From positions 1,302,001 to 1,366,000 of the forward strand of contig NZ_QPJW01000001.1 of assembly GCF_003337355.1 (NCBI RefSeq): a stretch of DNA of 64,000 nucleotides, read 5' to 3'. Under the pieces are notes generated by a model. That model worked only from the letters and a program-made list of their open reading frames with translations. It did no database searches and was not told the DNA's origin. Shown one piece after another: positions 17,199 to 26,374 of the stretch. Both the position numbers and the translations under genes were made by a program. The DNA comes from Fontibacillus phaseoli (lineage in GTDB: Bacteria; Bacillota; Bacilli; Paenibacillales; Paenibacillaceae). The stretch's first letter is position 1. Each line of letters begins with the position of its first letter.

Positions 17199-17804
17199 TT
17201 ATTCTTCTGTTGGATCGGTATGAAGGTCTTGATCCGGATTTGTAAAAGCCCAGCGAGTGAAGGTAACCTCGAATCCATCTCGGGTTGGAGAACAGGCAAA
17301 GGGTCCTGCCTGATTTCCGGTAGGATAAGGAAAACGCGCTACACGAATCGTACGCCAAGCATGATGCCGCGTCCGTGCGCGGATAACCACGGCGTCCTTC
17401 ATAATCGAAGCGCGAAGCGTAACCTCTTCCCCCGCCCATTCCGGTACCGCGGCAAGCGACCAGTCGGAATAACCATCCGTTACGACTGCGGAAAGCTGAG
17501 GAATCCCGTCATTCATCTCAACTCCTGTTTTAATCCATTGTCCCGGGCCATGATACAACAGAATGCCTGCCTGATCGTATAGCTCCGTGAAGGACGAGAG
17601 CTGAAATGATACCTCCACGGCCAGGTCGTTAGCCCAATCCGCCAACAAGGCCGCTCCATCCTCATATTCAAAACCATAGAAAGTCTTTTTCCAGAAGTCC
17701 CGTCCCTTTTCAGGAACAACCTTCAGGAAAGTTTCTTCTTTTCGGGCGGACAGTGGCGAATTGAGCCATCTCCCGGCTTCCCAATCCATTTTCATCATCG
17801 GCAT
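17199..17804 (-). CDS. DUF1349-family protein
   Basis: About 201 residues of the DUF1349 concanavalin-like fold, seen in DFWKKTFYGFEYEDGAALL, DQAGILLYHGPGQWIKTGVE and PYPTGNQAGPFACSPTRDGFEV. The family is often found beside glycosidases and sugar transporters and is thought to bind carbohydrates in the cytoplasm; no reaction is firmly known. The ATG at 17804 is chosen since AAGGAG sits 9 nt upstream, inside a longer in-frame extension. It is last in the ROK-MFS-DUF1349 operon, starting 28 bp after the MFS stop. Confidence 0.8.
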   Translation of the reverse strand: MPMMKMDWEAGRWLNSPLSARKEETFLKVVPEKGRDFWKKTFYGFEYEDGAALLADWANDLAVEVSFQLSSFTELYDQAGILLYHGPGQWIKTGVEMNDGIPQLSAVVTDGYSDWSLAAVPEWAGEEVTLRASIMKDAVVIRARTRHHAWRTIRVARFPYPTGNQAGPFACSPTRDGFEVTFTRWAFTNPDQDLHTDPTEE

Positions 17805-17832
17805 TGTTTTGAACTCCTTAATCAAAAAATTA

Positions 17833-19071
17833 TTAGATTAATTCCCCGCGTTTTTTTAAATAACGATATAATAGGCAACCGCAGACGGTACATAAAAGTG
17901 CACACAAGCCAATAAATCCATAGCCCGCTTGTAGTCCGCGCAGTAATCCGATGGAGTCTCCATCACTATACATTTTTTTCACAAATTCTATGACAAATCC
18001 GATAACATAGTTGCCGATAACGCTGCCAAGCCCCATCAGGGTGACCGTAAAAGTAATCGCGGTATCGCTTCCGCGCGGATAGCGTTTTGCAATAAAGGCC
18101 ATAACTGTCGGATAAATCATTGCGATCCCAATCCCCGCAGCCGCAAATAGAAACGACCACGGTTCTCCCCCGACAATAGCGGCAAATGTACAAAGCGCAG
18201 ACAGGCCGGAGAAAATAATGAGAGAAAAAGTAAATCCGATTCTATCTGTGACAGGTCCCAAAAAGAGCCTGGCAAGCGCAAATAGAAGGAAAAAGCTGGA
18301 CAATAGACCAGAAGCTTTAACGGTGTCCCAGTAGTAGGCTTTTTCCAAAAAATTGACCAACCAACCGCCTACAGCCAGTTCGGATACCACTCCGAAAGAG
18401 AGAATCAACACCATCCACCACAATGCGGGATCCCGCATCAATTCTTTTAAAGGAGTCCGGCTCTCATTCGGAAGATCATCGCCAGGAAACGTACTGCGCA
18501 AAGCAGTCAGGATCGGAAGCAAAGATAAAGAAAGTATGACCAGATACATTCCGCGCCAATCCAGCGCATGGCCAAATACCTGAACCGACATGACCCCTGT
18601 TGCAATCAAAGGAGCGACTGTTGAACTTAACCCGTAGAAGGCATGAGATAAATTCATCATGGTTCCCGTATTCTTGACAAAGATCCTCGCTCCCAAAATC
18701 GCCAGCGCAATCTCCAACATCCCGTTTCCGATATACATCAAAAAATAAGAAGCGGCAAAAAGCGGATATGTATGCGATATAAATATAAAAACACCCGAAA
18801 TTAACATGGAAGCGAAAGATAGAATACTTGCGGCTTTGATCCCCCATTTCCGCACTAGTACAGCAGTAAACGAGCAGGCAATCAAATACCCTAAGGCGTT
18901 CAGGGACAACAAACTGCCCAATTGTTCTTCATTCAAATTAAAATCGAATTGAATCCTTGGAATTGCAGGGCCTTTAATATTCTCGGAGATCCCAAAAATG
19001 ATAAAACCCAAAAAGGTGGTGGCCAACTGCATGGCATAAATCTTATTAAAATTTTTTGATCGTTGCTTCAA
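17833..19071 (-). CDS. MFS transporter, probably sugar or glycoside
   Basis: 412 residues with 12 predicted transmembrane helices. The first loop motif is weak, but the arrangement (N-terminal KIYAMQLATTFLGFIIFGIS, central charged loop PGDDLPNESRTPLKELM) matches FucP/YfkF-like major facilitator proteins. Lying between a ROK regulator and a DUF1349 protein and near GH43, it likely imports a pentoside or oligosaccharide with protons. The start is TTG with AGGAGG 9 nt upstream. Confidence 0.8.
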   Translation of the reverse strand: MKQRSKNFNKIYAMQLATTFLGFIIFGISENIKGPAIPRIQFDFNLNEEQLGSLLSLNALGYLIACSFTAVLVRKWGIKAASILSFASMLISGVFIFISHTYPLFAASYFLMYIGNGMLEIALAILGARIFVKNTGTMMNLSHAFYGLSSTVAPLIATGVMSVQVFGHALDWRGMYLVILSLSLLPILTALRSTFPGDDLPNESRTPLKELMRDPALWWMVLILSFGVVSELAVGGWLVNFLEKAYYWDTVKASGLLSSFFLLFALARLFLGPVTDRIGFTFSLIIFSGLSALCTFAAIVGGEPWSFLFAAAGIGIAMIYPTVMAFIAKRYPRGSDTAITFTVTLMGLGSVIGNYVIGFVIEFVKKMYSDGDSIGLLRGLQAGYGFIGLCALLCTVCGCLLYRYLKKRGELI

Positions 19072-19116
19072 TTCTGAAATCCTCCTAAATCAATCAGCAG
19101 GTTAATGCAATCCGGA

Positions 19117-20166
19117 TCATTTTCTCTCCACCAATTGCAAACGATAAGTTAAACTTTCCAACGTAAGGGCCATAATCCCGGTCAAATACTCATCTTGCGT
19201 ATTGTTCTTTATTAAGAGAGCAGGCATATGTTCTTTTGGTATATACTGCAGACAACCATCCATTAATTCTTCCGTCATGGAAGGATGCGTTAGATCACCT
19301 GTAATGGCAATGGAAACCGGATTTATGATCGTAATAATTGAACTTAACAGTTTTGAAGCTAATGCAACAAACTCATGTTTATTGTGCAGTCGTTCCAGTT
19401 GCTCTTCGCGCGTGATTCCAAAGGGAAAATAGGATATTTCGCCTGCAAAATTGGTAGTGCCCGTTACCATGCGTCCATTTACAATAAAACCAGCACCGGG
19501 AAAATGGTTTTTGGGAAATGTCACGACGGCAAATGTCTTATCCTCCTCAAAATTTTGCATATTATAGAACCCGTATACCGTAAGATTCATGTCATTTTCT
19601 ATAATGACGTCTATGTTGTATTTTTCTTCAAGCCTTGGACCCAAGGGTTCTCCCGCTAGAGCGGCCACATCGCAAATTCCAATGATTCCATGATGAGCAA
19701 CTCCCGGGATGCCAATACCGATCGCTTTTACATTGTTATGTTGCGCTGTAAATTCTTCAATCAAAAGATCAATAGTTTCAGCATCAATGTAATTTAAGTT
19801 TCTTGTTCCTACTTCCATTTTCTCGCCAAGCAAATTTACGAGTGCATAGGTTATAGAATGAAGGCCCCCTTCCGTCTTTACCAATAAACAAAGGACATAC
19901 GCATAATCGGCGTTGAACATGTACTGTCTGGCTGGGCGTCCGCCGCTGGATTCTTCCAGCTCTTTTTCAAGAACTTCCCCGCTTTGCACCAACTCATTCA
20001 GTATAGTGCCGCAAGTAGCGACACTTAATCGCGTCATATTTGCAATGGATGCCTTCGTCCCTATGCCAACAGTTTTCAATGTGTTTTTTACTAACTCGAC
20101 ATTGATTTTTTTGACTTGCAGTGTGTTATGGGTTGTTGGTATCACGGCGGCATGTCCCTTCTTCAT
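19117..20166 (-). CDS. ROK-family transcriptional repressor (XylR-like)
   Basis: 349 residues. An N-terminal winged helix (VELVKNTLKTVGIGTKASIA, RLSVATCGTILNELVQSGEV, SSGGRPAR wing) is followed by a ROK sugar-kinase-like domain (IGIGIPGVAHHGII, VIIENDMN, GAGFIVNGRMVTG). The Cys-rich zinc motif of sugar-kinase ROK members is absent and the normal GHxxx region is replaced by TTNFAGEISYF, as in many ROK repressors. It is first in an operon with the MFS and DUF1349 genes and likely represses it until a sugar binds. A Shine-Dalgarno is weak here. Confidence 0.85.
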   Translation of the reverse strand: MKKGHAAVIPTTHNTLQVKKINVELVKNTLKTVGIGTKASIANMTRLSVATCGTILNELVQSGEVLEKELEESSGGRPARQYMFNADYAYVLCLLVKTEGGLHSITYALVNLLGEKMEVGTRNLNYIDAETIDLLIEEFTAQHNNVKAIGIGIPGVAHHGIIGICDVAALAGEPLGPRLEEKYNIDVIIENDMNLTVYGFYNMQNFEEDKTFAVVTFPKNHFPGAGFIVNGRMVTGTTNFAGEISYFPFGITREEQLERLHNKHEFVALASKLLSSIITIINPVSIAITGDLTHPSMTEELMDGCLQYIPKEHMPALLIKNNTQDEYLTGIMALTLESLTYRLQLVERK

Positions 20167-20195
20167 CAGTTTTTAAAACACTTATAATAAGACGA

Positions 20196-20223
20196 ATTTT
20201 ATATGATTATGTATAATTGTCAA
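20196..20223 (-). promoter_or_regulatory. SigA promoter of the ROK operon
   Basis: On the minus strand TTGACA (20223-20218), a 16-bp spacer and TAAAAT (20201-20196) precede the ROK gene; the leader would be about 23 nt. Confidence 0.55.
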
Positions 20224-20270
20224 GCTTAATTTTATAAAATAACTGCACGATCATGGATGGAGCCAAAGTA

Positions 20271-20311
20271 ACGATTGGGAACAACTTATTTATTTCTCCC
20301 AATCGTGGTTT
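20271..20311 (+). terminator. Orphan plus-strand terminator-like hairpin
   Basis: ACGATTGGGA (20271-20280) pairs with TCCCAATCGT (20297-20306), followed by GGTTTTT. No plus-strand gene lies upstream, so it may be a relic or end an unseen short RNA. The surrounding 20170-20440 stretch has no other recognisable gene. Confidence 0.4.
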
Positions 20312-20396
20312 TTACACCGCTGGACATCCCCTGGACGTTGATGTGCGGAATCAGGGCTTGGGATAAGCTTCAACAATATCTTGGTGCCGCTAGACA

Positions 20397-20420
20397 AAAA
20401 TCCCCTCGAAAGGGGATTTT
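20397..20420. terminator. Intrinsic terminator
   Basis: AATCCCCT (20399-20406), CGAA tetraloop, AGGGGATT (20411-20418) with A and T runs on the two sides. It ends the gene finishing at 20444. Confidence 0.8.
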
Positions 20421-20443
20421 CTTATGAACTCTAATTATCTTTT

Positions 20444-20812
20444 TTACCGCCAGAAGGTTGAGCAGTCTGCTTTATCCGAAATATTAAATTCAATCATTTT
20501 CTCAAGTAATGAAAAATCAACCGGACTCCCCCACTTGATACGTATCAATTCCTTGGTGTGATCATAGCCGGCCTGAACAATTTCATCCAAGAATTGATTA
20601 ATTCCTGCCCTTTCAGGGGCAACGGCCAAATGTTGTTTGGATACGCTAAAGCCGATAATATAGGTACCGTGATCGGTAAACATTGGCTGATTCCACGCGA
20701 TTTGGGGCACTAAGTTTGGATATTTCTTTGTTACCCAGGCCAAAACTTCTTCCGTTCGGGCCCGATGTTGCGGGTTGTCAATCTTTGCTAAATACTCTGC
20801 AAAAGCTTCCAT
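20444..20812 (-). CDS. DUF1801 / YdhG-type iron-chaperone-like protein
   Basis: 122 residues. The fold is that of the DUF1801 family, also called YdhG or 'iron chaperone', related to frataxin. Typical segments are EAFAEYLAKIDNPQHRART, PQIAWNQPMFTDHGTYIIGFS, HLAVAPE and IRIKWGSPVDFSLLEKMIEF. The role is poorly known and only inferred from homologues. The ATG at 20812 is chosen because AGGAGGG stands just upstream; the longer open frame merely overlaps the end of the upstream gene. It follows the DUF1963 gene by 31 bp, so the two may be cotranscribed. Confidence 0.8.
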   Translation of the reverse strand: MEAFAEYLAKIDNPQHRARTEEVLAWVTKKYPNLVPQIAWNQPMFTDHGTYIIGFSVSKQHLAVAPERAGINQFLDEIVQAGYDHTKELIRIKWGSPVDFSLLEKMIEFNISDKADCSTFWR

Positions 20813-20843
20813 AAAGTTCCCTCCTAAAAACGTTATCGTCCGA

Positions 20844-21728
20844 TTAACTCGAATACAGGGAGCAATATGTATGCGAAAAGTTCCCCGTCTGAAGATCTTC
20901 TTTGCGAATGAAAAATTGCAGTTCTCCGGCATCCCACCAGCAAAATCCGACTTCCCGATCAGAATCCAGAGCAAGCAGCAACAACGTATCGCGAACTTCT
21001 TGCTCCGCCTTGGCACTATCCCCGTTTAAATGCAAGGTGATCTCTTTCATGGCTTCATCGACGGAATAGTTGAATTGCGAACCGGTCAACAGCATCAGCG
21101 CCGCTTCATACTCGCAATCGCCATGCTGGGTTGCCGGATAACCGAACAAGACCGCCAGATCATCGGAAGTCTCTCCGGTCAACTCGAAGCATAATTCCTC
21201 GTAATGCTCGTAATCATGTTCCTCGTCCTCCACCTGATCGTAATCCGCATAGCCGTAATTGGGCGGTTCTAATGAGGTTCTTGCCGACACCCGGTAACCG
21301 ATAAATTCTTCCTTGAGGGTAGTCGTTTTAGGCGAAGGACGACGGCAGGCTTCCATTAACTGCTCTTCATGGAAATACAGCACTTTGTGTTCAATATGAT
21401 AGGCAGGTTCATCCACGCCCACGAAAAAATAAAGCATGCCTCCTGCGGGAAGCAGAGCCGATTCATCATGAGGCGTTAATTCACTGAGACGTAGCTGGGC
21501 GAGAAAAGTCATAGCGGTTCCGTCGGAAGCCGACGGCCATTCTACATTTGGCGGCAGATCCGGATCGCCCCCGATGCGGGAATGGCCCGTATCCCTGTAA
21601 TCTTCCATCCCGTTTTTGGATAAGCGAATGCCTTGGCGCACCGTTTCTTTTAAATAATCCAGCGCATGCTCGAAGTGTTGTTCCCGGATCATCTCTTCCA
21701 GTTTTCTCTTATTGTCTTCGCTTAACAT
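20844..21728 (-). CDS. DUF1963 (YwqG-like) protein
   Basis: About 294 residues, soluble and acidic. The DUF1963/YwqG fold is suggested by SRIGGDPDLPPNVEWP near residue 50, FLAQLRLSEL, GMLYFFVG and the closing CWWDAGELQFFIRKEDL. The function is unknown; YwqG in Bacillus lies in a polymorphic toxin/immunity region, but no toxin is seen here. The ATG at 21728 is preferred because GGTGGAGG precedes it; an earlier ATG at 21782 has no such site. Confidence 0.8.
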   Translation of the reverse strand: MLSEDNKRKLEEMIREQHFEHALDYLKETVRQGIRLSKNGMEDYRDTGHSRIGGDPDLPPNVEWPSASDGTAMTFLAQLRLSELTPHDESALLPAGGMLYFFVGVDEPAYHIEHKVLYFHEEQLMEACRRPSPKTTTLKEEFIGYRVSARTSLEPPNYGYADYDQVEDEEHDYEHYEELCFELTGETSDDLAVLFGYPATQHGDCEYEAALMLLTGSQFNYSVDEAMKEITLHLNGDSAKAEQEVRDTLLLLALDSDREVGFCWWDAGELQFFIRKEDLQTGNFSHTYCSLYSS

Positions 21729-21847
21729 GACCTCCACCTTTCTCCTTCTCACGGCTATGTACTCAGAGTGCCACGGTAACATAATGATTGCAAAAAAGGT
21801 ATTTCAATTTTAATTGTAACATAAGAAGATCATCGGATATAAGAACA

Positions 21848-21874
21848 AACCCGGCAAGACCATTGCCGGGTTTT
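21848..21874. terminator. Intrinsic terminator
   Basis: AACCCGGCAA (21848-21857) pairs with TTGCCGGGTT (21863-21872), then TT. It ends the methyltransferase gene on the minus strand. Confidence 0.75.
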
Positions 21875-21918
21875 ACGTAATATAACATTTCATATTCTAT
21901 TAGAACCTTAACAGGAAT

Positions 21919-22815
21919 CTACTCTCCGGTATACATAGATTCGTCTTGCAAACGAATCAATACCTTTCCGAATCGGCCACCTTGCGTGATGTTTAACTTT
22001 CCCGCCGGATATGTCTCTTCCAGATAATCGGCCACGATTTGCCGGTTCCGATCATCTGCAGGCAATTCAAATATACTCAACAACTCCATTACCTCCTGGA
22101 GCGCCGTTTCTCGGGACACCTCCCTGGTATTCATTTCCCGGGTTACGAGCGACTCATAGGAATAGCCTTTCAGATACAATAAATGGAGTAAATAGGCCAT
22201 TTCCAGATGTTCGTTTTTCATCGGCTGATCGGTAACCAGAGGCCAGATCTCGTTCATCAGACTATGCTCTCTGGAGCCGACAGACAAACTGATGTAGCAA
22301 AACTTCCGGGCGCAACGCAGCACCTTCTCCACACTATCCCAATCGACAATTACCGGGCACATGGAAACAAAGACGAAATCAAAAGCCTTCTCCCATCCCT
22401 TCGACTGAATATCGATATCTTCGAATGGCTCCGCAACAACCTCAACCTTCCCGTTTGTTAATCCTGCAGCATTTTCTTTCAGCAACTGGACTAAGGGAAG
22501 ACTGGGCTCCACAGACGTAACACTTGCTCCTTTTTCCGCAAACGGCACGGAAAAACCGCCCGAGGCCGCTCCAACGTCCAAAACGGAGGCATCTTGAAAT
22601 GTGACGCCTTGCCCTACCAGCCAATTCATAATCCGCTTTGCTCTCTTCCGCCCTTCTTCATTAAAGGCCTGCTCATTAAACGTCTTTGCCTTGTGATCTA
22701 ATACGCGGGCAGGATCCATTCCTGCATTTTTCATCTTGTTCACAGCCGTTTGCATATCTTCCTTCCATGCTTTTTCCCAAACAGCTTCATTAAATAATTC
22801 GTTTTTCATGATCAT
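21919..22815 (-). CDS. Class I SAM-dependent methyltransferase
   Basis: 298 residues. The SAM-binding motif I is LDVGAASGGFSVPFAEKGA (about 80-98), motif II acidic end is VTSVEPS, and a later FVFVSMCPV strand fits motif IV. An N-terminal helical region (about 1-70) precedes the Rossmann core. Relatives methylate small molecules; the acceptor is not evident. It is a single gene between terminators, with AAAGGGG upstream of the ATG. A shorter start at residue 3 is possible. Confidence 0.8.
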   Translation of the reverse strand: MIMKNELFNEAVWEKAWKEDMQTAVNKMKNAGMDPARVLDHKAKTFNEQAFNEEGRKRAKRIMNWLVGQGVTFQDASVLDVGAASGGFSVPFAEKGASVTSVEPSLPLVQLLKENAAGLTNGKVEVVAEPFEDIDIQSKGWEKAFDFVFVSMCPVIVDWDSVEKVLRCARKFCYISLSVGSREHSLMNEIWPLVTDQPMKNEHLEMAYLLHLLYLKGYSYESLVTREMNTREVSRETALQEVMELLSIFELPADDRNRQIVADYLEETYPAGKLNITQGGRFGKVLIRLQDESMYTGE

Positions 22816-22860
22816 TCCCCTTTCAGGATTTTAAAGATTTATTATATCTATGATCATCTC

Positions 22861-22891
22861 AAAAAATCAGCTGTTCTTCACAGAACAACTG
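22861..22891 (-). terminator. Terminator overlapping the rrf2 stop
   Basis: CAGCTGTTCT (22868-22877) pairs with AGAACAACTG (22882-22891, one wobble) and is followed on the minus strand by six Ts. The hairpin contains the stop codon of the Rrf2 gene. Confidence 0.75.
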
Positions 22892-23279
22892 TCATTTTTT
22901 TGGCAAGCTCAGAAATTTTTTGGTTTCTTAAAAAGTCCTCCATTTTCCCCTCCGCCGATACCATCACCTTCTGAATCATACATTCGGATCCATGGTTCAT
23001 TTCGCATTCGAATAAGGAGGCGGTGCCTTCAATGGCATGAATAATGTCAAGAAACGAGATTTCTTCCCAATTCCGCTTCACCCGATATCCTCCATTGGCA
23101 CCTGATGTGGATTCAATCATTCCCGCCTTGACCAGCTTGGTAAGGATTTTGGATAAATACGTAGGGGAAACCGCTTGCCGTTCCGCCAATTGTTGGACGC
23201 CGATAAGCTTATTCGGAGGGGCTGCGGCCAGAAAGAGCATGGTGTGAAGGGCATAGTTCGTCGCTTTTGAAAATTTCAT
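22878..23279 (-). CDS. Rrf2-family transcriptional regulator
   Basis: 133 residues. The winged helix KFSKATNYALHTMLFLAA, VQQLAERQAVSPTYLSKIL and SGANGGYRVKR is diagnostic of Rrf2. Two Cys (in FECEMNHGSECMIQK) sit in the region where IscR/NsrR hold an iron-sulfur cluster, but the usual third Cys is missing, so redox or nitric oxide sensing is uncertain. No adjacent target is obvious; it lies beside a methyltransferase and a broken MFS gene. Confidence 0.85.
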   Translation of the reverse strand: MKFSKATNYALHTMLFLAAAPPNKLIGVQQLAERQAVSPTYLSKILTKLVKAGMIESTSGANGGYRVKRNWEEISFLDIIHAIEGTASLFECEMNHGSECMIQKVMVSAEGKMEDFLRNQKISELAKKMTVVL

Positions 23280-23374
23280 AGCGTAGTGTTCACCTCAATA
23301 ATGGACTTTATGTGCCCATAATAACTTTTGTGTTGGGTTATGTCAAATCTTCCTCTGCCGGACCCTTCACCAAT

Positions 23375-24013
23375 TTACGAGGCCTGGCGACTCTCACTAA
23401 CTAGCGGTTGCGCTGAGCCTTGATTATACGGAACAAAGAAGGAAAGGAAGAAACCACCTGCCGCAATCACGGTTAACGCCCAAAACGAGGCTTGAAATCC
23501 TTTAAGCATGTTTACGGAAAAAGATACTGAGCTATAATCTGCGGTAATGGTCATAAGGGTGATCAGCAGAGCTCCGCCCATCGACATGCCCAATGTATGT
23601 ATAGTCGTAGTCATCGACGAAGCGTAGTTCATCATCGAACTTGGCAAGCTCGCCATAGCCAAGGCAGTGATCGGGGTCATCATAAAACCAACCCCGGTCA
23701 TAAGCATTGCGTATATGCCCATCAATAAAAAATATGAAGCGCGGGCCGTTAGCACCATTGTTAAAAAGGACAATACGACAGCAATCCAGAGAAAGCCGAT
23801 TCGAATCAAGTAGCGACCGCCAAAATTATCGTAGATTTTTCCTGATATTACGCCTGACACGCCCATAAGCAAGGCGCCCGGAAGAAGCAGTAGTCCCGAT
23901 TCCCTCAGCATCATCTCCCTGACATTTTGCGCGTAAATGGGAAGCAGTAGTTCTACCCCGGCCATTACGATAAACAGAATTACGCCAATGATCGAAGCAT
24001 AAGTAAATCTAAA
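23375..24013 (-). pseudogene. Truncated DHA2-type MFS drug transporter
   Basis: Only the C-terminal half of a 14-helix DHA2 exporter is present: about six helices, with GALLMGVSGVISGKIYD and GGALLITLMTI. The similarity starts before the first in-frame ATG (FRFTYASIIGV upstream of MAGVELLLP), and a stop at 24044 closes the frame. So the N-terminal half is missing rather than the gene being short. The break coincides with the terminator of the adjacent kinase gene, which suggests a deletion that joined the two loci. Confidence 0.75.
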
Positions 24014-24038
24014 AGCTGCTGATTATCAAATCGGCAGC
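24011..24038 (-). terminator. Terminator of the 24-26 kb two-component operon
   Basis: Arms GCTGCTGATT (24015-24024) and AATCGGCAGC (24029-24038) with one mismatch, followed by TTTT on the minus strand. It lies at the breakpoint of the broken MFS gene. Confidence 0.6.
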
Positions 24039-24134
24039 CTTTGATCAACATAATCTTCTCCTACTTCTCAAGCAACTTATGAATGATTCCGTAATGCCAG
24101 CCAATAGCACCTCAACAGTAATTATCTAAAATTT

Positions 24135-25508
24135 TCAAGAAGAAGGAAATTTCAAAACGGCTTTCAATCCCTCCCCCATATCGCTCTCGAGAATCAACTC
24201 TCCCTGATGCGCTTTCGCAATTCTGGCTACCATGGGTAGCCCCAATCCATGGCCCTGGCGGGTCGGGCCTATTCGTCCAGAAGTGTAGGGAAGTAGAATC
24301 AAATCGGCAAGCTCATCCTTCGGAATCCCTTTCCCGTTGTCGCAAACCACAATCTGATTCGAACCATCGGCCTCCCCCGTACTCAGTCCAATTTCGCAGC
24401 CGCCCGGGTTATGCCTGATGCTGTTCTGCACCAGGTTGGTTATCGCCCGATATAATAGACGTTCATCTCCTGTCACCATCAGACTTTCATCCCCGACATG
24501 GAGAGAAATAATATATCGCTCATCAAGACCGTTGTTTAAAAAGTCAGATACGACTTGCCTCGCTAAGACGGAGAGACGGATTGACTTCAAATGTAATGGC
24601 TGCATCTCGTATTCCAGCATGGATACCAGATTCAGATCGTTCACAAGGGATCGCAAGCGTTCCCCCTGGCGGCGGATGATCGCAGCCTGTTGTTTCTGCT
24701 CGGACGACAGTTCTGGCTGTTCCTCCAGTTCGCTTGCATATCCCAGAATCATGGACAAGGGTGTCCGGATATCGTGGGATATGCCCGCAATCCAGTTCGA
24801 TCTGGCGAAATCCCTCGCATGGAGTGCGTCATTTTTCTCCTGAAGCATCCGGGAGGTGGAATTGATGCTTTGGGACAAATCATTAAAAATACCCTTGGTC
24901 TCCACCTGGACCGGCTCTCCTTTGGAAAGCGTATGGATGCCGTGAATCAACGGCTTGATCCCGCGGACGACTCTCGTTCCGATGAGTACCGATACCAGCA
25001 GCGCTAGAGCAACATTGCACACCAGTAACAGCAAAATTCGTACAGGAAGGGACCTGAGCCACTCAGTCAAGAAGTCAAATCGGTATTTTCCAAAGGAGTT
25101 TTCGGGATAGCCTAGTACCAGCAGACCATCCTTATGCTCCCATACGAATACCGGATATCCCATGAGATAGTAGCGGGAGAACTTGGCTACGTCGGTCACA
25201 TCATAGGATCTCGGAATTTCTTCAGGGAGACGCTCGCTCCACAACACCCTTCCGTCCGAACTCAGCAGCATGGCCCATGCTTGGTTCGTATCCAGCAACT
25301 GCATTGCCTCGGGGGTAATTGAATAACTTCCCTGTTCCTGATCTAATCCATTAGATATTTTCTGTACTACCGCTTCAGGGGATGGCATCTGATGATGTTC
25401 CTTGAAAATCAGCAAACCTAGTAAAACCAGGTTGAACAACAGCAGCAGCAAGGAGACCAGAATCGTAGAACCGACAAAACGCCGTAATATCCGGATAACG
25501 CTGTCCAT
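24135..25508 (-). CDS. Sensor histidine kinase of a lantibiotic-response type system
   Basis: 457 residues. Transmembrane helices at about 12-35 and 155-178 bracket an extracytoplasmic sensor of about 115 residues; a HAMP-like linker follows. The phospho-accepting His is H245 in GISHDIRTPLS; the ATP-binding boxes include NLVQNSIRHNPGG, DNGKGIPKDEL and GHGLGLPMV. The start overlaps the regulator's stop by one base. Its divergent neighbour is an immunity-type ABC transporter, so it probably senses an antimicrobial peptide. Confidence 0.9.
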   Translation of the reverse strand: MDSVIRILRRFVGSTILVSLLLLLFNLVLLGLLIFKEHHQMPSPEAVVQKISNGLDQEQGSYSITPEAMQLLDTNQAWAMLLSSDGRVLWSERLPEEIPRSYDVTDVAKFSRYYLMGYPVFVWEHKDGLLVLGYPENSFGKYRFDFLTEWLRSLPVRILLLLVCNVALALLVSVLIGTRVVRGIKPLIHGIHTLSKGEPVQVETKGIFNDLSQSINSTSRMLQEKNDALHARDFARSNWIAGISHDIRTPLSMILGYASELEEQPELSSEQKQQAAIIRRQGERLRSLVNDLNLVSMLEYEMQPLHLKSIRLSVLARQVVSDFLNNGLDERYIISLHVGDESLMVTGDERLLYRAITNLVQNSIRHNPGGCEIGLSTGEADGSNQIVVCDNGKGIPKDELADLILLPYTSGRIGPTRQGHGLGLPMVARIAKAHQGELILESDMGEGLKAVLKFPSS

Positions 25509-26221
25509 TACCGTGACTCCTGCGTCATGAGTTTATAGCCGAGTCCGCGAACCGTTAACAAAAACACCGGATTCGATGGATCTTTCTCGATTTTTTCCCG
25601 AATCCGCCGAACATGCACCATCAAGGTGTTCTCATAACCAAAACTCTCATCTCCCCATACGGCTTGGCATAAGGCGTCACTGGTTACGATCCGGCCCTGA
25701 TTTTCGTACAACTTGATCAGTATGGAATGCTCCTTGGCTGTCAACGGAAGTCCTTGATTTGCTCCGAGTACGACGGCGCTTTCCAGGTCAACCGTTTTTT
25801 GCCCCAAAGTGAATACGGGTAACCGTTCTATCGTGTGGGAGGCGTACACCCGTTTTAATATGGCCATCAGTCGCAAAATTAGCTCTCTTGGCAGAAAAGG
25901 CTTAACCATATAATCGTCAGCTCCCAGGCCCAGTCCGAGCAGACGGTCCTCATCTTCACCTCGTGCGGACAGAAACAGTACCGGCATGTCGGAGAATGAT
26001 CGGAGCGAGGAAAGCAACGAAAACCCGTCCCCGTCTGGCAGCATCACATCCAAAATGGCCGCATCCGGCTTCTCCAATCTGCATACGGCCAATGCATCCG
26101 CAAAATTGCTTGCAGTATAGATCCGGAAAAAACCCTCCTTACGCAAGAAACGTTCAATCATTTCTCTTATCTCGGGTTCGTCATCAATAATCAGTATTTT
26201 TTTATTCTTGATCGCATCCAA
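25508..26221 (-). CDS. OmpR-family response regulator
   Basis: 237 residues. The receiver contains D13-D14 and the phosphorylation site D58 (DAAILDVMLPDGDG). The C-terminal winged helix includes NTLMVHVRRIREKIEKDPSN and RGLGYKL. The start is TTG with GGGGTG upstream. It is divergent from the ABC operon at 26375, whose promoter has a TAAGGT direct repeat at 11-bp spacing, a plausible binding site for this protein. Confidence 0.9.
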   Translation of the reverse strand: MDAIKNKKILIIDDEPEIREMIERFLRKEGFFRIYTASNFADALAVCRLEKPDAAILDVMLPDGDGFSLLSSLRSFSDMPVLFLSARGEDEDRLLGLGLGADDYMVKPFLPRELILRLMAILKRVYASHTIERLPVFTLGQKTVDLESAVVLGANQGLPLTAKEHSILIKLYENQGRIVTSDALCQAVWGDESFGYENTLMVHVRRIREKIEKDPSNPVFLLTVRGLGYKLMTQESR

Positions 26222-26283
26222 TGTCCATCACCCCTATCAGTATACATGATGAAGGTACTCATCCGTTATTCCCTAAATTCATT

Positions 26284-26336
26284 TAAGGTAAATGTAAGGT
26301 TAGCTTCAGGAGGACGCAAGGATCCTGTTCTATATT
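26284..26336 (+). promoter_or_regulatory. Direct repeat and promoter of the immunity ABC operon
   Basis: Two TAAGGT half sites (26284-26289 and 26295-26300) are spaced exactly 11 bp, one helical turn, as expected for an OmpR-family dimer. A TATATT -10 candidate stands at 26331-26336. The -35 is poor, fitting activated transcription. Confidence 0.45.
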
Positions 26337-26374
26337 TGAGCAGCGGATACATTTTAGAAATGGAGTTGATATCA

